DNA of 64,000 bases from Dreissena polymorpha. Its lineage: Eukaryota; Mollusca; Bivalvia; Myida; Dreissenidae. The stretch spans positions 33,656,111 to 33,720,110 of the forward strand of contig NC_068366.1 of NCBI RefSeq assembly GCF_020536995.1, given 5' to 3'. Shown here piece by piece: positions 30,300-42,945 of the stretch (position 1 is its first letter; every line of letters starts with the position of its first letter). The notes beneath the pieces are model-generated. The model searched no databases. It was not told where the DNA came from and worked only from the letters and a program-made list of their open reading frames with translations. A program made the position numbers and the translations under genes.

Positions 30300-30371
30300 G
30301 TTCCGTTGTGTAGTGGTTACACGCTGGCTTCACATGTGAGAGGCCCAAGGTTCGAGCCCCAGTAGAATCAA
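30300..30371 (+). pseudogene. tRNA-Val(CAC)-like sequence, degenerate
   Basis: GGTTCCGTTGTGTAGTGG (acceptor plus A box), a CAC anticodon in CTTCACATG, and GGTTCGAGCCCC (B box) follow a valine tRNA layout, but the acceptor stem against TAGAATCA has mismatches. A decayed tRNA gene or SINE head. Confidence 0.55.
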
Positions 30372-30756
30372 ATTATTTTATTTGTGTTCTATGTTAACTT
30401 TTTGTTTTGATGTAGACATTTTAATTTAAATAAATATGCAGTTTTATTGTAACTATTTTTTTGTTTTTATTATGCCCATGAAAAATATGTGTGAGAGGGT
30501 GGAGGGGGGGGGGTTCGTAAACACATTAAAACTTTTACAGTGTTTTCATATCAATGAGTACTGAACCCCTATCGTAAATGAGCAACATAAGAATAAGTTC
30601 TGAATCATCTCCCCTTGAAGTTGAGAAAAAATATGAAATTACGCTTACAAGATGAAGCAGATTTTTTAAAACCTACACAGTTCTGTTCCATTAATGAAAA
30701 CAGCACACGGATGCCAGTAAAAAAGAGGAAACCAATGTAAATAAAATGAACTATGA

Positions 30757-30870
30757 AATATTTGGGGGTTACAACACAAAATCAAAGATAAAGGTTATTT
30801 GGGAGTTATAACACAATATCATAGATAATGTTTATTTGGGGGTTATAACACAAAATCATAGATAATGGTT
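30757..30870 (+). repeat. 44-bp tandem repeat, 3 units
   Basis: TATTTGGGGGTTACAACAC, TATTTGGGAGTTATAACAC and TATTTGGGGGTTATAACAC head three successive units, each with ATCAAAGATAA or ATCATAGATAA. Confidence 0.8.
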
Positions 30871-31797
30871 ATACCAGTATCTTTTTCTATTTTGTTTAAA
30901 ATAATCGGCCAATATATTAATATTAGCAGTAGAAAAAAAATCGCTCCATGTAACTTCATTGAGTGCCTTTTACACTGAAACTTCCGACGCCCTTTGATGC
31001 TTTGCATCAATACTTATCTTGTATTTCTCTTGCATGAAAATCAGTTATTCGAATGGATGAGATTAATATCGGTGAATATGATTTTAGTTGCTAAAAGTAA
31101 CACCATGTTTTGCACGATTTCGTCTTTGTAAGCCCCGTGCATGTGTAGCCCGTATTACGCAGCCTTAATAGTTAATAATAGCACCCTCTTGAGTCAAATG
31201 TGACACAACAACCACCTAACATTTGCATTAGATATGCAAATGTCCGAAGGTAATAAATTGATGATCTCCTAATGCCCGCTTTCTTTTCTCTTAACCATAT
31301 AGCACGCATAACTAACCGGATTTCACCCAAGGGTTCATTACCACTTTCCACCGATTAAGCGATAAAGGGACATGTTTTGGTGGTTATAACGCGGGCAATC
31401 TGCATAAATGACTGTTCCAAAATCACTTTAGATTGTCCGATGATAGAAGGTATGATAAATACCAACATTTTCATTTTGTTTTATCGACAGTCGTTATCTG
31501 ACCCGTGGCTATCTATACTTCTTTGAAAAACTGTGTACCGGGTACATGTAATATAGACTGGTCTGGTTTCAAACGTTACTGTAAAATAGCCATGCCTGCG
31601 TTATTAATATGGTGCTAATTGCATTAATTCCATGTAATATTCTTTCACATTTTTACAAAATAGAGTAGACCAAATCAGTGCTAACAGAATAGAGTAGACC
31701 AAATCAGTGCTAACAGGTTCCATAAGTATCGATATGTGGTCAGAATTGTTACTGTATTAAAAGCTATTAATCTGGGAATTTTGATTTCATACAGATA

Positions 31798-32010
31798 TTA
31801 ACCCTTTCAGCGCTGGAACCGGATTTTAAAGGCCTTTGCAAACAGTTTGTATCCAGATGAGACGCCACAGAACGTGGCGTCTCATCAGGATCCAAACTGT
31901 TTGCTATTCTGATAATATTATTTGAAAAAAATCGAAGAAAATGCTTATTTTAGAAATTAAGCAGACGACATTTTAGCAGACGACAAATTTCCCAGCATGC
32001 AAAGGGTTAA
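31798..32010. repeat. Family A MITE copy 3
   Basis: Whole: TTAACCCTTTCAGCGC to GCATGCAAAGGGTTAA, TTAA at both ends, central GAGACGCCACAGAACGTGGC palindrome. Confidence 0.85.
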
Positions 32011-32042
32011 GTTATACTCGTATAATGTGTTATGAATGTATA

Positions 32043-32362
32043 TGAGTTGCGCTCTGCGAAACCGGGTATAAGGCACGTGCGTACAAATCCGGGTATAAGG
32101 CACGTGCGTACAAAACCGGGTATAAGGCACGTGCGTACAAAATTGTCCAGTATAAGCCTGTGCAGTCTGCACAAGATTCTTTGGGGGACACTTTCCGCTT
32201 GCATGGTGTTTTTGGTTTAAAGGAAGTCTCTTACGAAATCTAGTCCAGGCGGAGGGTGTCGCCCCTGCTTAGCATGTGCCGTCTGTAAAGGCTAATCTAT
32301 AAATGCTGTGAGCGATACTTGGAATTCCTGCATTAAGTCCGGTTTTTCGAGAGCGGAGTGAA
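32043..32362. repeat. Family D MITE copy 8, with inner triplication
   Basis: The unit CCGGGTATAAGGCACGTGCG plus TACAAA occurs three times (about 32063-32140), lengthening the left arm. The right arm is diverged. Confidence 0.7.
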
Positions 32363-33653
32363 TTCGCATTTCATGAATTTGTTAATTTGACAGGAAGTAT
32401 ATTACGCGTTATTTGTTTACATATTATGCGGTCATTTAACAAAGTTAATTATTTTCGTTTTCTTAACAATGAAAGAGATGCAAATAAATGTTGTCTTTTT
32501 CAATCTAATCCTGTTTCGGATGAATAGGAATGCGAGTGGATAAAGCGTATTAAATTACATTCGTCTATACTTACATAATTTTATTCATTTTTATCCGCGA
32601 TTTCAACAGAGCCCTAGATTCGAAAAATGTGTGACGCGCCAGTCTAACTTTGGTCATTATACTTTATGTATCATATACGTGAAATTATATAGAGAGAGGT
32701 CGACTTTACTGTAAATTATTGGTAGATAATAAATAAAAAGGACAGCGATGGGAACATACATACATGTCCGCTAGCCCGTCACATTGGCGTGCTAATCAGA
32801 GACAGTATTTTCGCTATTTCTACTTACGAAAAACATTTGTAACGCAAGGCCGCAATGAAATCGCGAGGTGATGGACGTCTTTATTGTTAGTTAATAATTT
32901 TATTTACCCATTGGACCTTGGTCGTGGTAGATTTTGTGACTGAAAAACCTCGATGCGCTGTCACATTTGACAGGCGGGCGGTACACTGGACAGTGGACTA
33001 CCTACCGTTGTACTTTTTGCTGGACTAATTTAATAATAAAACGCGTTAATATAGCTCTAGTCTTCAGTTATGTGGAGCGCGCGCTAAATATACTACTTTT
33101 GGATTAAAATCCCGGCTTGAAAGTGATTGGAAGACAAATGAGAATCCGCTACACTTCAACGGGAAAGTAGTGTTCCAACAATTATTCAAATTTTAATAAG
33201 TGATGTTTCTTCTTTGGATCACCATCACATTTAAACACTAAATTAATGTGTTTGATACACGAGCGCGTGATGTGATGTAGATTTACACGATTATTATTGA
33301 GAACTTATCAAAAGACTTAATAAAAAATTTATAAACAAAAATAGAGTTTTTGCAAATGTTGACGTAACATTAAGTGTGTTTGGTGACGTATTATTACACG
33401 TTTACACAAAATAACGCAATAACGGAATAACGCACTGGATAAGGATTTATCCTAAGTGGATTATAGAGATACACTAGCACAGGTGCTTAATTGCAATTGG
33501 TGTCAATTAAGAACGGATTATTAGATCTATTTCGTCAAAGGTAAGTGCATGAAATAAAACAGTGAATTAGCTTTAATGTATCAACTATCAATCCCTCTTC
33601 ATCCAAATCCAGTTATTACACGAGACCACATTCCGCCATAAAAGCATGAAATG
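32363..33653. other. Unassigned sequence with one strong donor-like site
   Basis: No coding region supported. CAAAG then GTAAGTG at 33536-33546 is a near-ideal splice donor without an open frame upstream, so a non-coding first exon is possible but unproven. Confidence 0.3.
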
Positions 33654-33880
33654 AGCCGCGCTTTGGAAAGTTTCGCGAATTGCACGTGCATATGTGGGAC
33701 GGCACTTGGCGTCTAAACTGCACTTTGGTAGATCTATAGAAGAGACTTTTCCATAAACGAAAAATGTCGTACTAGCGGAAAGTCTCGATCCTGATTATCG
33801 CGTGCGGACTTCAAGTGCTATTCTAGGATGATACTTCACGCGTATTTTCGTATGCATATTTCGTTTTCCCTAATTGCGAT
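33654..33880. repeat. Family D MITE copy 9, diverged
   Basis: Recognised from GCACGTGCATATGTGGGACG and AAAATGTCGTACTAGCGGA; ends are eroded. Confidence 0.55.
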
Positions 33881-34051
33881 TAAAATGTTCTTGATTAAAT
33901 GTCATACGGGACCAGAAAATGTATCCAAAACAGATTGACTACACGTATAAATTATTTAACATTTTGTTGGTAGCAGTTACTTTTTAAGATACTCAATATG
34001 TGTGTTCACTATAGCCAACATGGATAAAACAACTTTGGGTCAATTTCATCC

Positions 34052-34132
34052 TGCATGGTCCGGCTTGCTAGGTAGTAGAGCGCTTGACTGTATTTCGGGG
34101 AATCGTGAGTTCGAATCGTTTACGGACCACAC
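34052..34132 (+). pseudogene. tRNA-like sequence
   Basis: TGGTCCGG pairs with most of ACGGACCA as an acceptor stem; GTAGTAGAGCG resembles an A box and GAGTTCGAATC a B box. The anticodon arm is unclear. More likely a SINE head than a working tRNA. Confidence 0.4.
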
Positions 34133-34225
34133 AATATGGCTGGGGATTCGTAAACAATATGGCGTTTTACCCGTCCTATCTCGCCCCTCCTCCTGTTTTC
34201 CCATTTTCCTTTGTATATGATGATA

Positions 34226-34340
34226 GTAGGCGCGCCATGCGAAAATGGGCATTATGCCATCTGTGCGGATGCGCAGGCTGTTCTGGAGCTACGCTGATCG
34301 CATATGGCACCATTTTCGTACGACGCGGGTCATATATTGA
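34226..34340. repeat. Family H MITE copy 2
   Basis: GCGCGCCATGCGAAAATGGG to CATTTTCGTACGACGCGGG, inner GAGCTACGCTGATCGC; shorter than the copy at 6575. Confidence 0.65.
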
Positions 34341-35285
34341 TATGAATCATGTACGTTTAAGCAAACACACACACGTCTACTTGACAACATGTATAGAAAG
34401 ATTTGGATACACACTATTGCTGTTACTATATAGTATTTACGGGTACAAAGCGTTTATCAAATTTCACTTGTCCCTCTATTAGCATGTCACGATCTTATAT
34501 TACGAAGACGTTTTACGGGCGACTAACTTTAAACAATGATTGTTCACACCCTGCATTGTAATTATTTTGATACATTGTTCTATTTTCATTTTGGCAACAT
34601 TATCGTGGCAGTCAACGGAAAAATCGCGGTATATTACAAATAGAGTTCGACAATACAAGGTGAAAATACCATTTTCATTTTCAATTGTTTTTATAGGGTT
34701 GTCAGTTTTCGCGTAACAAATTGGAAACCGAAGCGTAATATTTGTTAAAATTATAAGACCTTATACCTTCTTGAGAACAAAGTTATCTACACAGTCACTG
34801 AAATACTATTGTTTGTATTGAAATGCAACGATTTTACTTCTCATTTGAATGAGCTATGGGTCGCCGGTTGTCAATTGATTACTCAAGGTGTTTGGCAATT
34901 GTTTTAACAGATTTTACACAGTTTGTAATTGGATTCTACCAAATAAGTATAAAGGGATAGTCGTCTTAAATGTAAATATTATTTCACTTATCGTTTCCCT
35001 GGGCGGAGAGTATGTAATTGTCTCACCAAGCGTTCATGGTTTTGCTTCGTTGGATGGGTTGGGCGGGTGGTTCGTCAGTCCTGATATCAGTTCCGCCCTG
35101 TTACTCTATAATCCCTTTGAGAATTTTAAAATAACGTCATAGTTTGCCACCAGGAAAATATGACATGACGCATACAACTGTAAACTCGCTCTTGTATTAA
35201 ATGTCAAAATTCAAGGTCAATGGTCTTATGTGGTTCGGCCTTCAAATGTGAATTTCGTGTTTTGTTACTGACGCCTCTTAATTCA
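34341..35285. other. Unassigned sequence
   Basis: An 84-codon frame at 34888-35142 has no recognisable motif and no clear splice context. Nothing else supported. Confidence 0.4.
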
Positions 35286-35505
35286 TATGAGTCGTGCTCT
35301 GTGAATATGGGGTTAAATGCATGTGCGTAAAGTTTCGTCCCAGATTAGTCTGTGCAGTCCGCATAGGCTAATCAGGGACAACACTTTCCGTTTTTATGAT
35401 ATTTTTCGGTTAAGGAGAGTCTCTTCTTAGTAAAAAATCCATTTAAGTCGGAAAGTGTCGTCCCTGATAAGCATGTGCGGACTGCACAGGCTAAACTGGG
35501 AAGAC
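35286..35505. repeat. Family D MITE copy 10
   Basis: Good copy: GTGCTCTGTGAATATGGGG, GTTTCGTCCCAGATTAG, GTGTCGTCCCTGATAAGC; the right end is lost. Confidence 0.75.
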
Positions 35506-36438
35506 ATATTTATGAATGTATAACTTTTCTGTTTGTAGTATGTGCTAATGTGTTGTATAAAACATTCAAAACAACATATTGCGATCTATAAACGGTGACG
35601 GTTTCTAAGTGTACCACCGACCATTGGATTGTACTCTGGTCCTTTAAAGTACTTTTTACAACAAACAAAGTGAAGTAAGCGATTGTGAAATTGTATCCTA
35701 AACGACTCTTTAATGACTATTCCACATTGTCTAATGTAATTGTTCATGTGTCCATGTATAACGCTGCATATGGCAACATGAAAGTTTTCTGACCTCAGCA
35801 GAATGAAGAATTGGTAAACAAAAATATGAATGAGTCTGGACGCTTGATTAACAGTGGGCACTTTTCTCGTATGAATAATGCGATGTCCCGGTGCTAAAGA
35901 GATAGGATTATCTCGTTGACGGACGTGTTAGAGATAATATTATGACGTGATAATAACCTTTGTATTTAAGTGTATAATATATCTCTTAAACAACGGTTGT
36001 AGTAGTGTAGTTGATACCTTGTTGACAGCTAAAGCGCCTTGGATTATACTATTATCTTATTTAAGCTTATCGAAGTACCATATTGATAGTTCAAAATGAT
36101 AAACAATAACTAAACATTGGTATTTAGCATAGAGGTATGCTAGACGATGACAAATGCTTAAGTTTGTGAACTTTTTGGAATAAAAATGTAACTGAAACGG
36201 ATCGAGCAGTTGCAGCTAAGGGGTTTTGGCCCCTCTTGGCTTTTAAACACATGTCATGCTTTGGAATAGAACGGAATAACGCGGAAGGAAAGGTACAACG
36301 CATGTATGATATTGTTATGTTTTAAGTCAAGGTATTGATGATGATGGTGATGATGATAATGATAGTTTTAAGACATGGTTTAAAATAAGATTCATAAGAT
36401 GGTGCCGAATTTCCGTGAGCCTATCGATGAATTGGTTG
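35506..36438. other. Unassigned sequence
   Basis: AT-rich; a GATGATGGTGATGATGAT microsatellite at about 36336-36362; no gene or known repeat otherwise. Confidence 0.5.
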
Positions 36439-36936
36439 TTTAAAGGGGCCTTTTCACAGATTTTAGCATGTATTGAAGTTTGTCATTAAATGCTTTATAT
36501 TGATAAATGTAAACCTTGGATTCAAAAAGCTCCAGTAAAAAAAAACAAGAATTAAATTAAAGAAAGAAAAAGTAACCCTCAACTGGGCTAGAACCACTGA
36601 CCCCCTGGAGTAAGTCTATCACGTAGATCACCCGGTCATCCGTGCTCATACAATGAGTGATGTATTTTATACTTATGTAAGCAATCGTCGTAGTATCACA
36701 AAATATAACGACAACAACAAAACTCTACAAATTATTCAATCGTTTCGCGTTGCAACGCGCTATAATTTTCAGGTTTTTAAATCGTCAAAAGATGCATATA
36801 CTGAATATTTTAGAGCATTGTAAATGTTCAGTAATACTGTTTCTGCACAAATATAATAACTACAACGAAAATTTGCGAATCTGAAACAATTTGTTTTCAT
36901 TTTGTCAACTAACCACAACGTGAAAAGGCCCTTTAA
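36439..36936 (+). mobile_element. Family E copy 3, intact
   Basis: Ends TTTAAAGGGGCCTTTTCACAG and GTGAAAAGGCCCTTTAA, shortened here. The minus strand has GGTTCTAGCCCAG as a B box and an A-box-like GTGATCTACG segment. About 498 bp, uninterrupted, so it serves as the reference copy. Confidence 0.8.
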
Positions 36937-37944
36937 TACCATAGCATGAATTTAAGTATCGTTCTGTATATCTTCTGTAGATCTCATGTACAACAGTGTC
37001 GACATCAACACAACAAACATAAGTACACTCAACAGAATATAGTTATCGAACCATATCAACTCGTGTCTCATTTTTCCCTTTTATCTATAAAAGTATGATA
37101 AAATTCCCCATTTCCGTGTCCTAATATGGTTAGAAGCGAAATGCTACGTTATGCACGAGAATAAATCTGACAACCAAGCGGCTCGCAAATATCGGCTGCA
37201 CACTACGTTAATAGTTCTTTTTTCCATTAATTATAAACAGTTATTTTATGCATATGTAACAATCTATTTTAATGAAAATATAATTTGTAACAAGTTTTAT
37301 AAAATCCTTATTTTTTGGACAACTGTCATAATAATCGATTAACCGGTTGCAGAGGATAATAAAATGGCGGGGAAACACAGCGGACGAAATAGCAGGAGTA
37401 CGGATGAATATGAATACATTCACAATTACCTCATTATTATGACGTTGAATGCAGTTATTCCACAATAGTATGGTCAATAATACAATAATTGCACATTTAA
37501 CTTATGTCATATCAAGAAAATGTGTATATTTAAAGTAAGTGTACCATAAAGCCAGCAACATACAAATAATTATGTGAAGATGTTGACCTGGCTCATGCGA
37601 AAAGGGGTCTAATGCCACATGCGACCAGCATAGTTACAGACCGACCTGATAACATCCATTGGTGATGTAATATATTATGTTGTTGATTTTTTTAATAAAA
37701 GTGGAATGGTACGTTAAAAGGGATGTAATCAGTTTTACCAGAAAGAAATACTGAAGGAACTATCATTAAAATCAGATTCAAGACACTACTATTCCTGATA
37801 TATCAAGATTTTGCAGGAGAATCAAAAACTTAGTTGTTAAGTTTTAAGCACCCACATGTCCAAAAAGATAACAGGGTGGGTATGTCTGCTTAACATTGGA
37901 CTATATACATTAACATTGTACTATATACATGTTTTTCCATCTTA

Positions 37945-38290
37945 TAAAGGACTTATTCACAGATTTTCGTATTTAAAAAAATGTCAATAAATGAGTATAC
38001 TGACAAAACTGAAATATTTGGAATAATTTTGAATACTAATTATAACAACGAAATAAATTAAATACAAATGTGATTTCCCTGGGGTTTGAACCTGGGACCT
38101 TTAGTCTAAAGTTTAGAGGCAAATGATGTCACACTACCACTACATCACAAGGTACTACATCACACCACTACATCACACCACTACATCACACAGACTTTCA
38201 AACTTGGAGGGTAGACAAAGTGATATGCCAGTAATACACATTTTTGTTAAAAAATGGATGGAAATTCTTACAAAAGCTTTATTATTTTTC
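37945..38290 (-). repeat. Diverged family E relative with tRNA-like core
   Basis: AGGACTTATTCACAGATTTT is a decayed family E end. The minus strand carries GGTTCAAACCCC (B box) after a leucine- or serine-like stretch. A 13-bp tandem CTACATCACACCA lies at about 38140-38190. Confidence 0.5.
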
Positions 38291-38295
38291 TGATT

Positions 38296-38525
38296 TTAAC
38301 CCATTTATTCCTAGCGTCCTGAAAAAAGGACATTGCAAACAGCGTAGACCCAGATGAGACACCGCATAATGCGGCGTCTCATCTGGGTCTGCGCTGTTTG
38401 CTTAAAGGAATTTCTGTAAGAAATATTCTAAATATAGAAAAAAGTATACTAGATATCCCTAATTTTATAAATACATTGATATAATTTAGAAGGATGGGAG
38501 AGTCCAGTGGGCATAAATGGGTTAA
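38296..38525. repeat. TTAA-type MITE, family B copy 1
   Basis: TTAACCCATTTATTCC to GGCATAAATGGGTTAA; central CCCAGATGAGACACCGC pairs with GCGGCGTCTCATCTGGG. Same hairpin theme as family A, different outer half. Confidence 0.8.
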
Positions 38526-38612
38526 TCAATGATATCCATAAATGAAAATATAGTTTTGCAATAGTTCTAAGACAGGAGTGTTATTTTGCTTGTTTGAATA
38601 TAATGCATACTT

Positions 38613-38842
38613 TTAACCCATTTATGCCCAGTGGACTCTCCCATCCTTCAAAATTGGATCAATTTATTTCCAAAATTAGGGGTGTCAAGTATATTTATTT
38701 CTATATTTAGAATATTTCATAAAGAAATTCATTTAAGCTAACAGCGCAGACCCAGATGAGACGCCGCATTATGTGGTGTCTCATCTGGGTCTACGCTGTT
38801 TGCAATGTCCTTTTTTCAGGACGCTAGGCATGAACGGGTTAA
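38613..38842. repeat. Family B copy 2, inverted relative to copy 1
   Basis: TTAACCCATTTATGCC to GAACGGGTTAA, reading as the reverse complement of copy 1 with 87 bp between them, so the pair forms a 547-bp inverted repeat. Confidence 0.8.
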
Positions 38843-38926
38843 ATCTATTACAATTTTTCTCTGACAACTTTTCGCTTTCATAGAATTTTTCTTTTAAAGG
38901 AAGTCCCTTCTAAGCAAAAATGCAGT

Positions 38927-39136
38927 TTAACCCTTTGCATGCTGGGAAATTTGTCTGCTAAAATGTCGTCTGCTGAATTTGTAAAATAAGCATTTTCTTC
39001 ATTTTTTTTCAAAGAATACTATCAGAATAGCAAACGGTTTGGATCCAGATGAGACGCCACGTTCTGTGGCGTCTCATCTGGATCCAAACTGTTTGCAAAG
39101 GCCTTTAAAATTCGGTTCCTGCACTGAAAGGGTTAA
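38927..39136. repeat. Family A MITE copy 4
   Basis: Whole: TTAACCCTTTGCATGC to CACTGAAAGGGTTAA; orientation opposite to the copies at 335 and 31798. Confidence 0.85.
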
Positions 39137-40871
39137 GGCAGAAGGTGTCATTCCAGATAAGCCTGTGCTTTTAATATCACAATTGCCCTGAGCAACAATT
39201 TAGTCACCAATGACTGAGTGGTTGAGTGGAATTTCATGACATCCTGATAAAGTTATACTAGTTTTAGTTTGATGAGCAATTTTAGGGAAGTGTTAAAGTA
39301 ATAGTTTTAGTTTGATGAGCAATTTTAGGAAAGTGTTTTTCTCCTTAATCCAAAGGGGATATGTCGCGAATTTAAATATACTTATTTTCAGACGGTATTG
39401 TGATCTTACATTTGTATCAGCCTAAAAATGATAGTAAAGTACAGTGTCAGTTATACTAAAATGCTAAAATATGATCAAGAATATTGTTTGCCACATGATT
39501 CATGTATGAATGTCAATTCAATGTTGCTCTTAGTGTATTAGATAGCAAGATTACATTATCATGGTGGGTTACACTTAAATATGTGATTTTGTCATACAAA
39601 GTGGTGTCAACCAGCGTTTGAAACACGCTTAATTTGCCTCTGTAAATAATCCCTTGTTCATAGGTGACACTTTCAAAATACATCTATCACCGATGAATTA
39701 CTTATCTAAATACCGTGTAATTGCCAAGGTATGCTGAACAGATGCTGAGAAAATAATACAAAAAATCCTGCCCTATTCAGTGGCCAAATAAAAAGAAAAT
39801 ATATCAGATTTAGACACTTTAAATACTTGTTGTTTTCCTTTGAAGGACATTACCTCACAACTTGAAGATATTGGCCCTAGACACAGACAGTATTTTGATT
39901 GTAATATCTATGTTCCAGTAATTTGCTAGTGATACATTAAAATGGGGACGGGTAGTTTGATAGATGACTTCTGATGTTTGACTTCTGATGTTTGACTTCT
40001 GATGTTTGACTTCTGATGTTGTTTTAATTGAGTATGTACTAAATCTGTCCTCATAATAAAATATATTAAAATCCATAAATATAATATTGATTTTTTATGA
40101 TACCACTCATTCAGTTGCCCATATTTTTTATAAACTTAAGAATGTTGATCTTTTTGAAATGCTTTTATTTAATTAAGTAATATGATGATGTTACAAATTT
40201 AGTAAGAAAATGTGTGAAATGAACATTTTATGACAAAGAGTTTAGTTTTATTTCAACAACTTATGTAATTTTTATATTACTGTTTGCAATAAACAACAAT
40301 TGCTCTTTTATTGATTGTAATATTTGTTAACAAAGAAGTAACAAAAGGTGACAGAGAAAATTTTAATCTGTTTTCCTATACTCATTATTTATGATTAAAC
40401 ATAGGAAACCAAGTTGTTGTTTTTTAAACAATGTGGTTATGATACTTTTAAGATATTAATCTTAAAAAGTTTAAGTCTTTTAAGTAATAATGTTTTGAAA
40501 AGTACTCAGGAAAGACTTGGGTAATGCTTTACTGCAAGCAGTTTCATAGTTTCAAATTGAATATATGAACTGCGTCGCTTACTGTCAATAAATGTTTTAA
40601 CTTTGAAATATTGAAACAATGCTAAAACAATATTTTCTTGTTTGAATATCTCAATCTAAGAGGGTATAATGAAGCCCTAGTGGATTTGTGTCCGCCTACT
40701 GATCAGGAGGTACCAGATTCCATACCAAATCTTTGAGTGTTCCGAAGATCTTATCTTAAAATAACAGTCCACAAACAATAAAAACTCTGCAGAAAAACAT
40801 GCTGATGAGCATCATAAGGACATAAAAACTGCATTGAAATTGGTTGAATAATCAGAAGATTCTGCAAGTAT
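39137..40871. other. Unassigned AT-rich sequence
   Basis: No gene supported. A direct 15-bp repeat, GACTTCTGATGTTT and one base, x 4, lies at about 39964-40019. Confidence 0.5.
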
Positions 40872-41212
40872 CAGGGCCCTCAATCCATTTTAGGGGAAGC
40901 GGGTCGCTACCCATAGCAGGGGGAATCCCTTTTTGGGGGATTTTTTACTTACTCTCTAATTTTTACATTTGTACATGTTTGCACTATATTCATTGCTTTT
41001 TTCATAATTAAGTATGTTTGACAAGATTAAATTAAAATACAATTGAGATATAATAATAATTATGAGACACATCTATCTATAAAAATAAACAAACAAAAAA
41101 AAACTTTTTTTTTAGGGGGAATTTTTCCTCACGAAAGGGGAAAAAAGTATAGTTTTCAGGTGGGGGAATGTGGCCAAATTTCGGCCGTGAATTTGACAAA
41201 TTGAGGGCCCTG
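40872..41212. mobile_element. Non-autonomous TIR element, 341 bp
   Basis: Ends CAGGGCCCTCAAT and ATTTGACAAATTGAGGGCCC plus TG. Flanks share only AGTAT (5 bp), so the superfamily is uncertain. The inside is rich in GGGGGAATTTTT runs; no coding. Confidence 0.65.
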
Positions 41213-41858
41213 AGTATTAATATATGTATACTTTCCATGCATGCGATAGCATGTGATTCCTCTTGCAAACATGTATTAATCACAGTAGCTTTTGGACCAA
41301 ATCGCCCAAGAACTTCTGAGTTATGGCTTTTGATTGATAAAAATGCTTTCCTTACAAGATATTTAGTTTAGAGAAATTTGGTTGGTTATAACAACCCTTA
41401 ACTACCCTTTGTCGTTTTTCATGTGTGCTTCCAAGGCTTTAAAGCATTAAGAATAATCATGACTAGTATTACATTGGTTTCATGATAACTAATCTCTTAG
41501 GTTTTGGTTTGTTGACATTGACTATGAAGAAACAAAAGGCATAATCAGGCAGAATTTCATTTGTGTTTGTTTCATGCATAAATCATGCAGGTTTCTTTAT
41601 GAAGACAATACATGGTAGACTGTTATTCATTATTCATGATTTTGAACAAAAGCTTTCATGAATTAGTGAACTTTTAACATGAACTGTTTTTTGTTGTTTT
41701 TTTTTCTTTAAGTTTGGTTGATGTTTATAAAACTTTGGCACACCGTATTAGAATAATGCTTCATTTGAACCATATTTATTTTGTGTTTTAATAATTATAT
41801 CTTGATAACAATCCAGTTAGAAAAAAATACTCCTTATTAGCTCATCTGAGCACAAATT

Positions 41859-42578
41859 GTGGTAGGTGCTGTCTGGTATGTTGTCATGGGTTGTGTGGTA
41901 CGTGCTGTCTGGTATGTTGTCATGGGTTGTGTGGTAGGTGCTGTCTGGTATGTTGTCATGGGTTGTGTGGTAGGTGCTGTCTGGTATGTTGTCATGGGTT
42001 GTGTGGTAGGTGCTGTCTGGTATGTTGTCATGGGTTGTGTGGTAGGTGCTGTCTGGTATGTTGTCATGGGTTGTGTGGTAGGTGCTGTCTGGTATGTTGT
42101 CATGGGTTGTGTGGTAGGTGCTGTCTGGTATGTTGTCATGGGTTGTGTGGGAGGTGCTGTCTGGTATGTTGTCATGGGTTGTGTGGTAGGTGCTGTCTGG
42201 TATGTTGTCATGGGTTGTGTGGTAGGTGCTGTCTGGTATGTTGTCATGGGTTGTGTGGTAGGTGCTGTCTGGTATGTTGTCATGGGTTGTGTGGTAGGTG
42301 CTGTCTGGTATGTTGTCATGGGTTGTGTGGTAGGTGCTGTCTGGTATGTTGTCATGGGTTGTGTGGTAGGTGCTGTCTGGTATGTTGTCATGGGCTGTGT
42401 GGTAGGTGCTATCTGGTATGTTGTCATGGGTTGTGTGGTAGGTGCTGTCTGGTATGTTGTCATGGGTTGTGTGGTAGGTGCTGTCTGGTATGTTGTCATG
42501 GGTTGTGTGGTAGGTGCTGTCTGGTATGTTGTCATGGGTTGTGTGGTAGGTGCTGTCTGGTATGTTGTCATGGGTTGT
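41859..42578. repeat. 36-bp x 20 minisatellite, open on both strands
   Basis: Unit GGTTGTGTGGTAGGTGCTGT followed by CTGGTATGTTGTCATG, nearly identical in all copies. As 36 is a multiple of 3, frames stay open: the minus strand (41837-42595) reads QPMTTYQTAPTT repeats, the plus strand VVGAVWYVVMGC. There is no splice context, signal peptide or flanking coding sequence, and the left flank TTAGCTCATCTGAGCAC is a dispersed-repeat hairpin, so a real gene is unlikely. Confidence 0.85.
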
Positions 42579-42760
42579 CCGTAGTCATTCATCAAAAACT
42601 TGCCTCAAAAGTACATAGCCTTAATAGCTAAGCAGATTTTCAAAGAACTGCACACTATGTCAGGAATGATCCTTGGGCGACCCTGTTTCAAACTTGTTAA
42701 AATAGTTCAGGTCCGCTGCAAATGAAGGTCACAAGGTAGAGGTTTGGTATTTTGTAAATG

Positions 42761-42945
42761 GGCCATGCTCTGTGAAAAGGGGGTTTAATGCATGTGCTTA
42801 AAGTGTTGTCCCAGATTAGCCTTTGCAGTCAGCACAGGCTAATCAGGTACATCACTTTCCGCCTAAACTGGATTTTTGCTACTAAGATACTGTCTTGAAA
42901 AGAAAAATATCATTACAGCAGAAACTGTCGTTCCAGATTACAGGT
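42761..42945. repeat. Family D MITE copy 11
   Basis: GTGTTGTCCCAGATTAGCC and CAGCACAGGCTAATCAGG; the right arm fades. Confidence 0.65.

Larger units (their letters stand above)
29391..31797. other. Unassigned intergenic sequence
   Basis: No supported gene. Apart from a valine-type tRNA-like segment (30300-30371), a 44-bp x 3 tandem (about 30757-30870) and a 29-bp direct duplication containing GAGTAGACCAAATCAGTGC (31662-31717), nothing was recognised. Confidence 0.5.

Noticed and set aside
38130-38192. CRISPR-like short repeats
   Set aside because: The 13-bp units are directly adjacent with no spacers, in an animal genome; an ordinary minisatellite.
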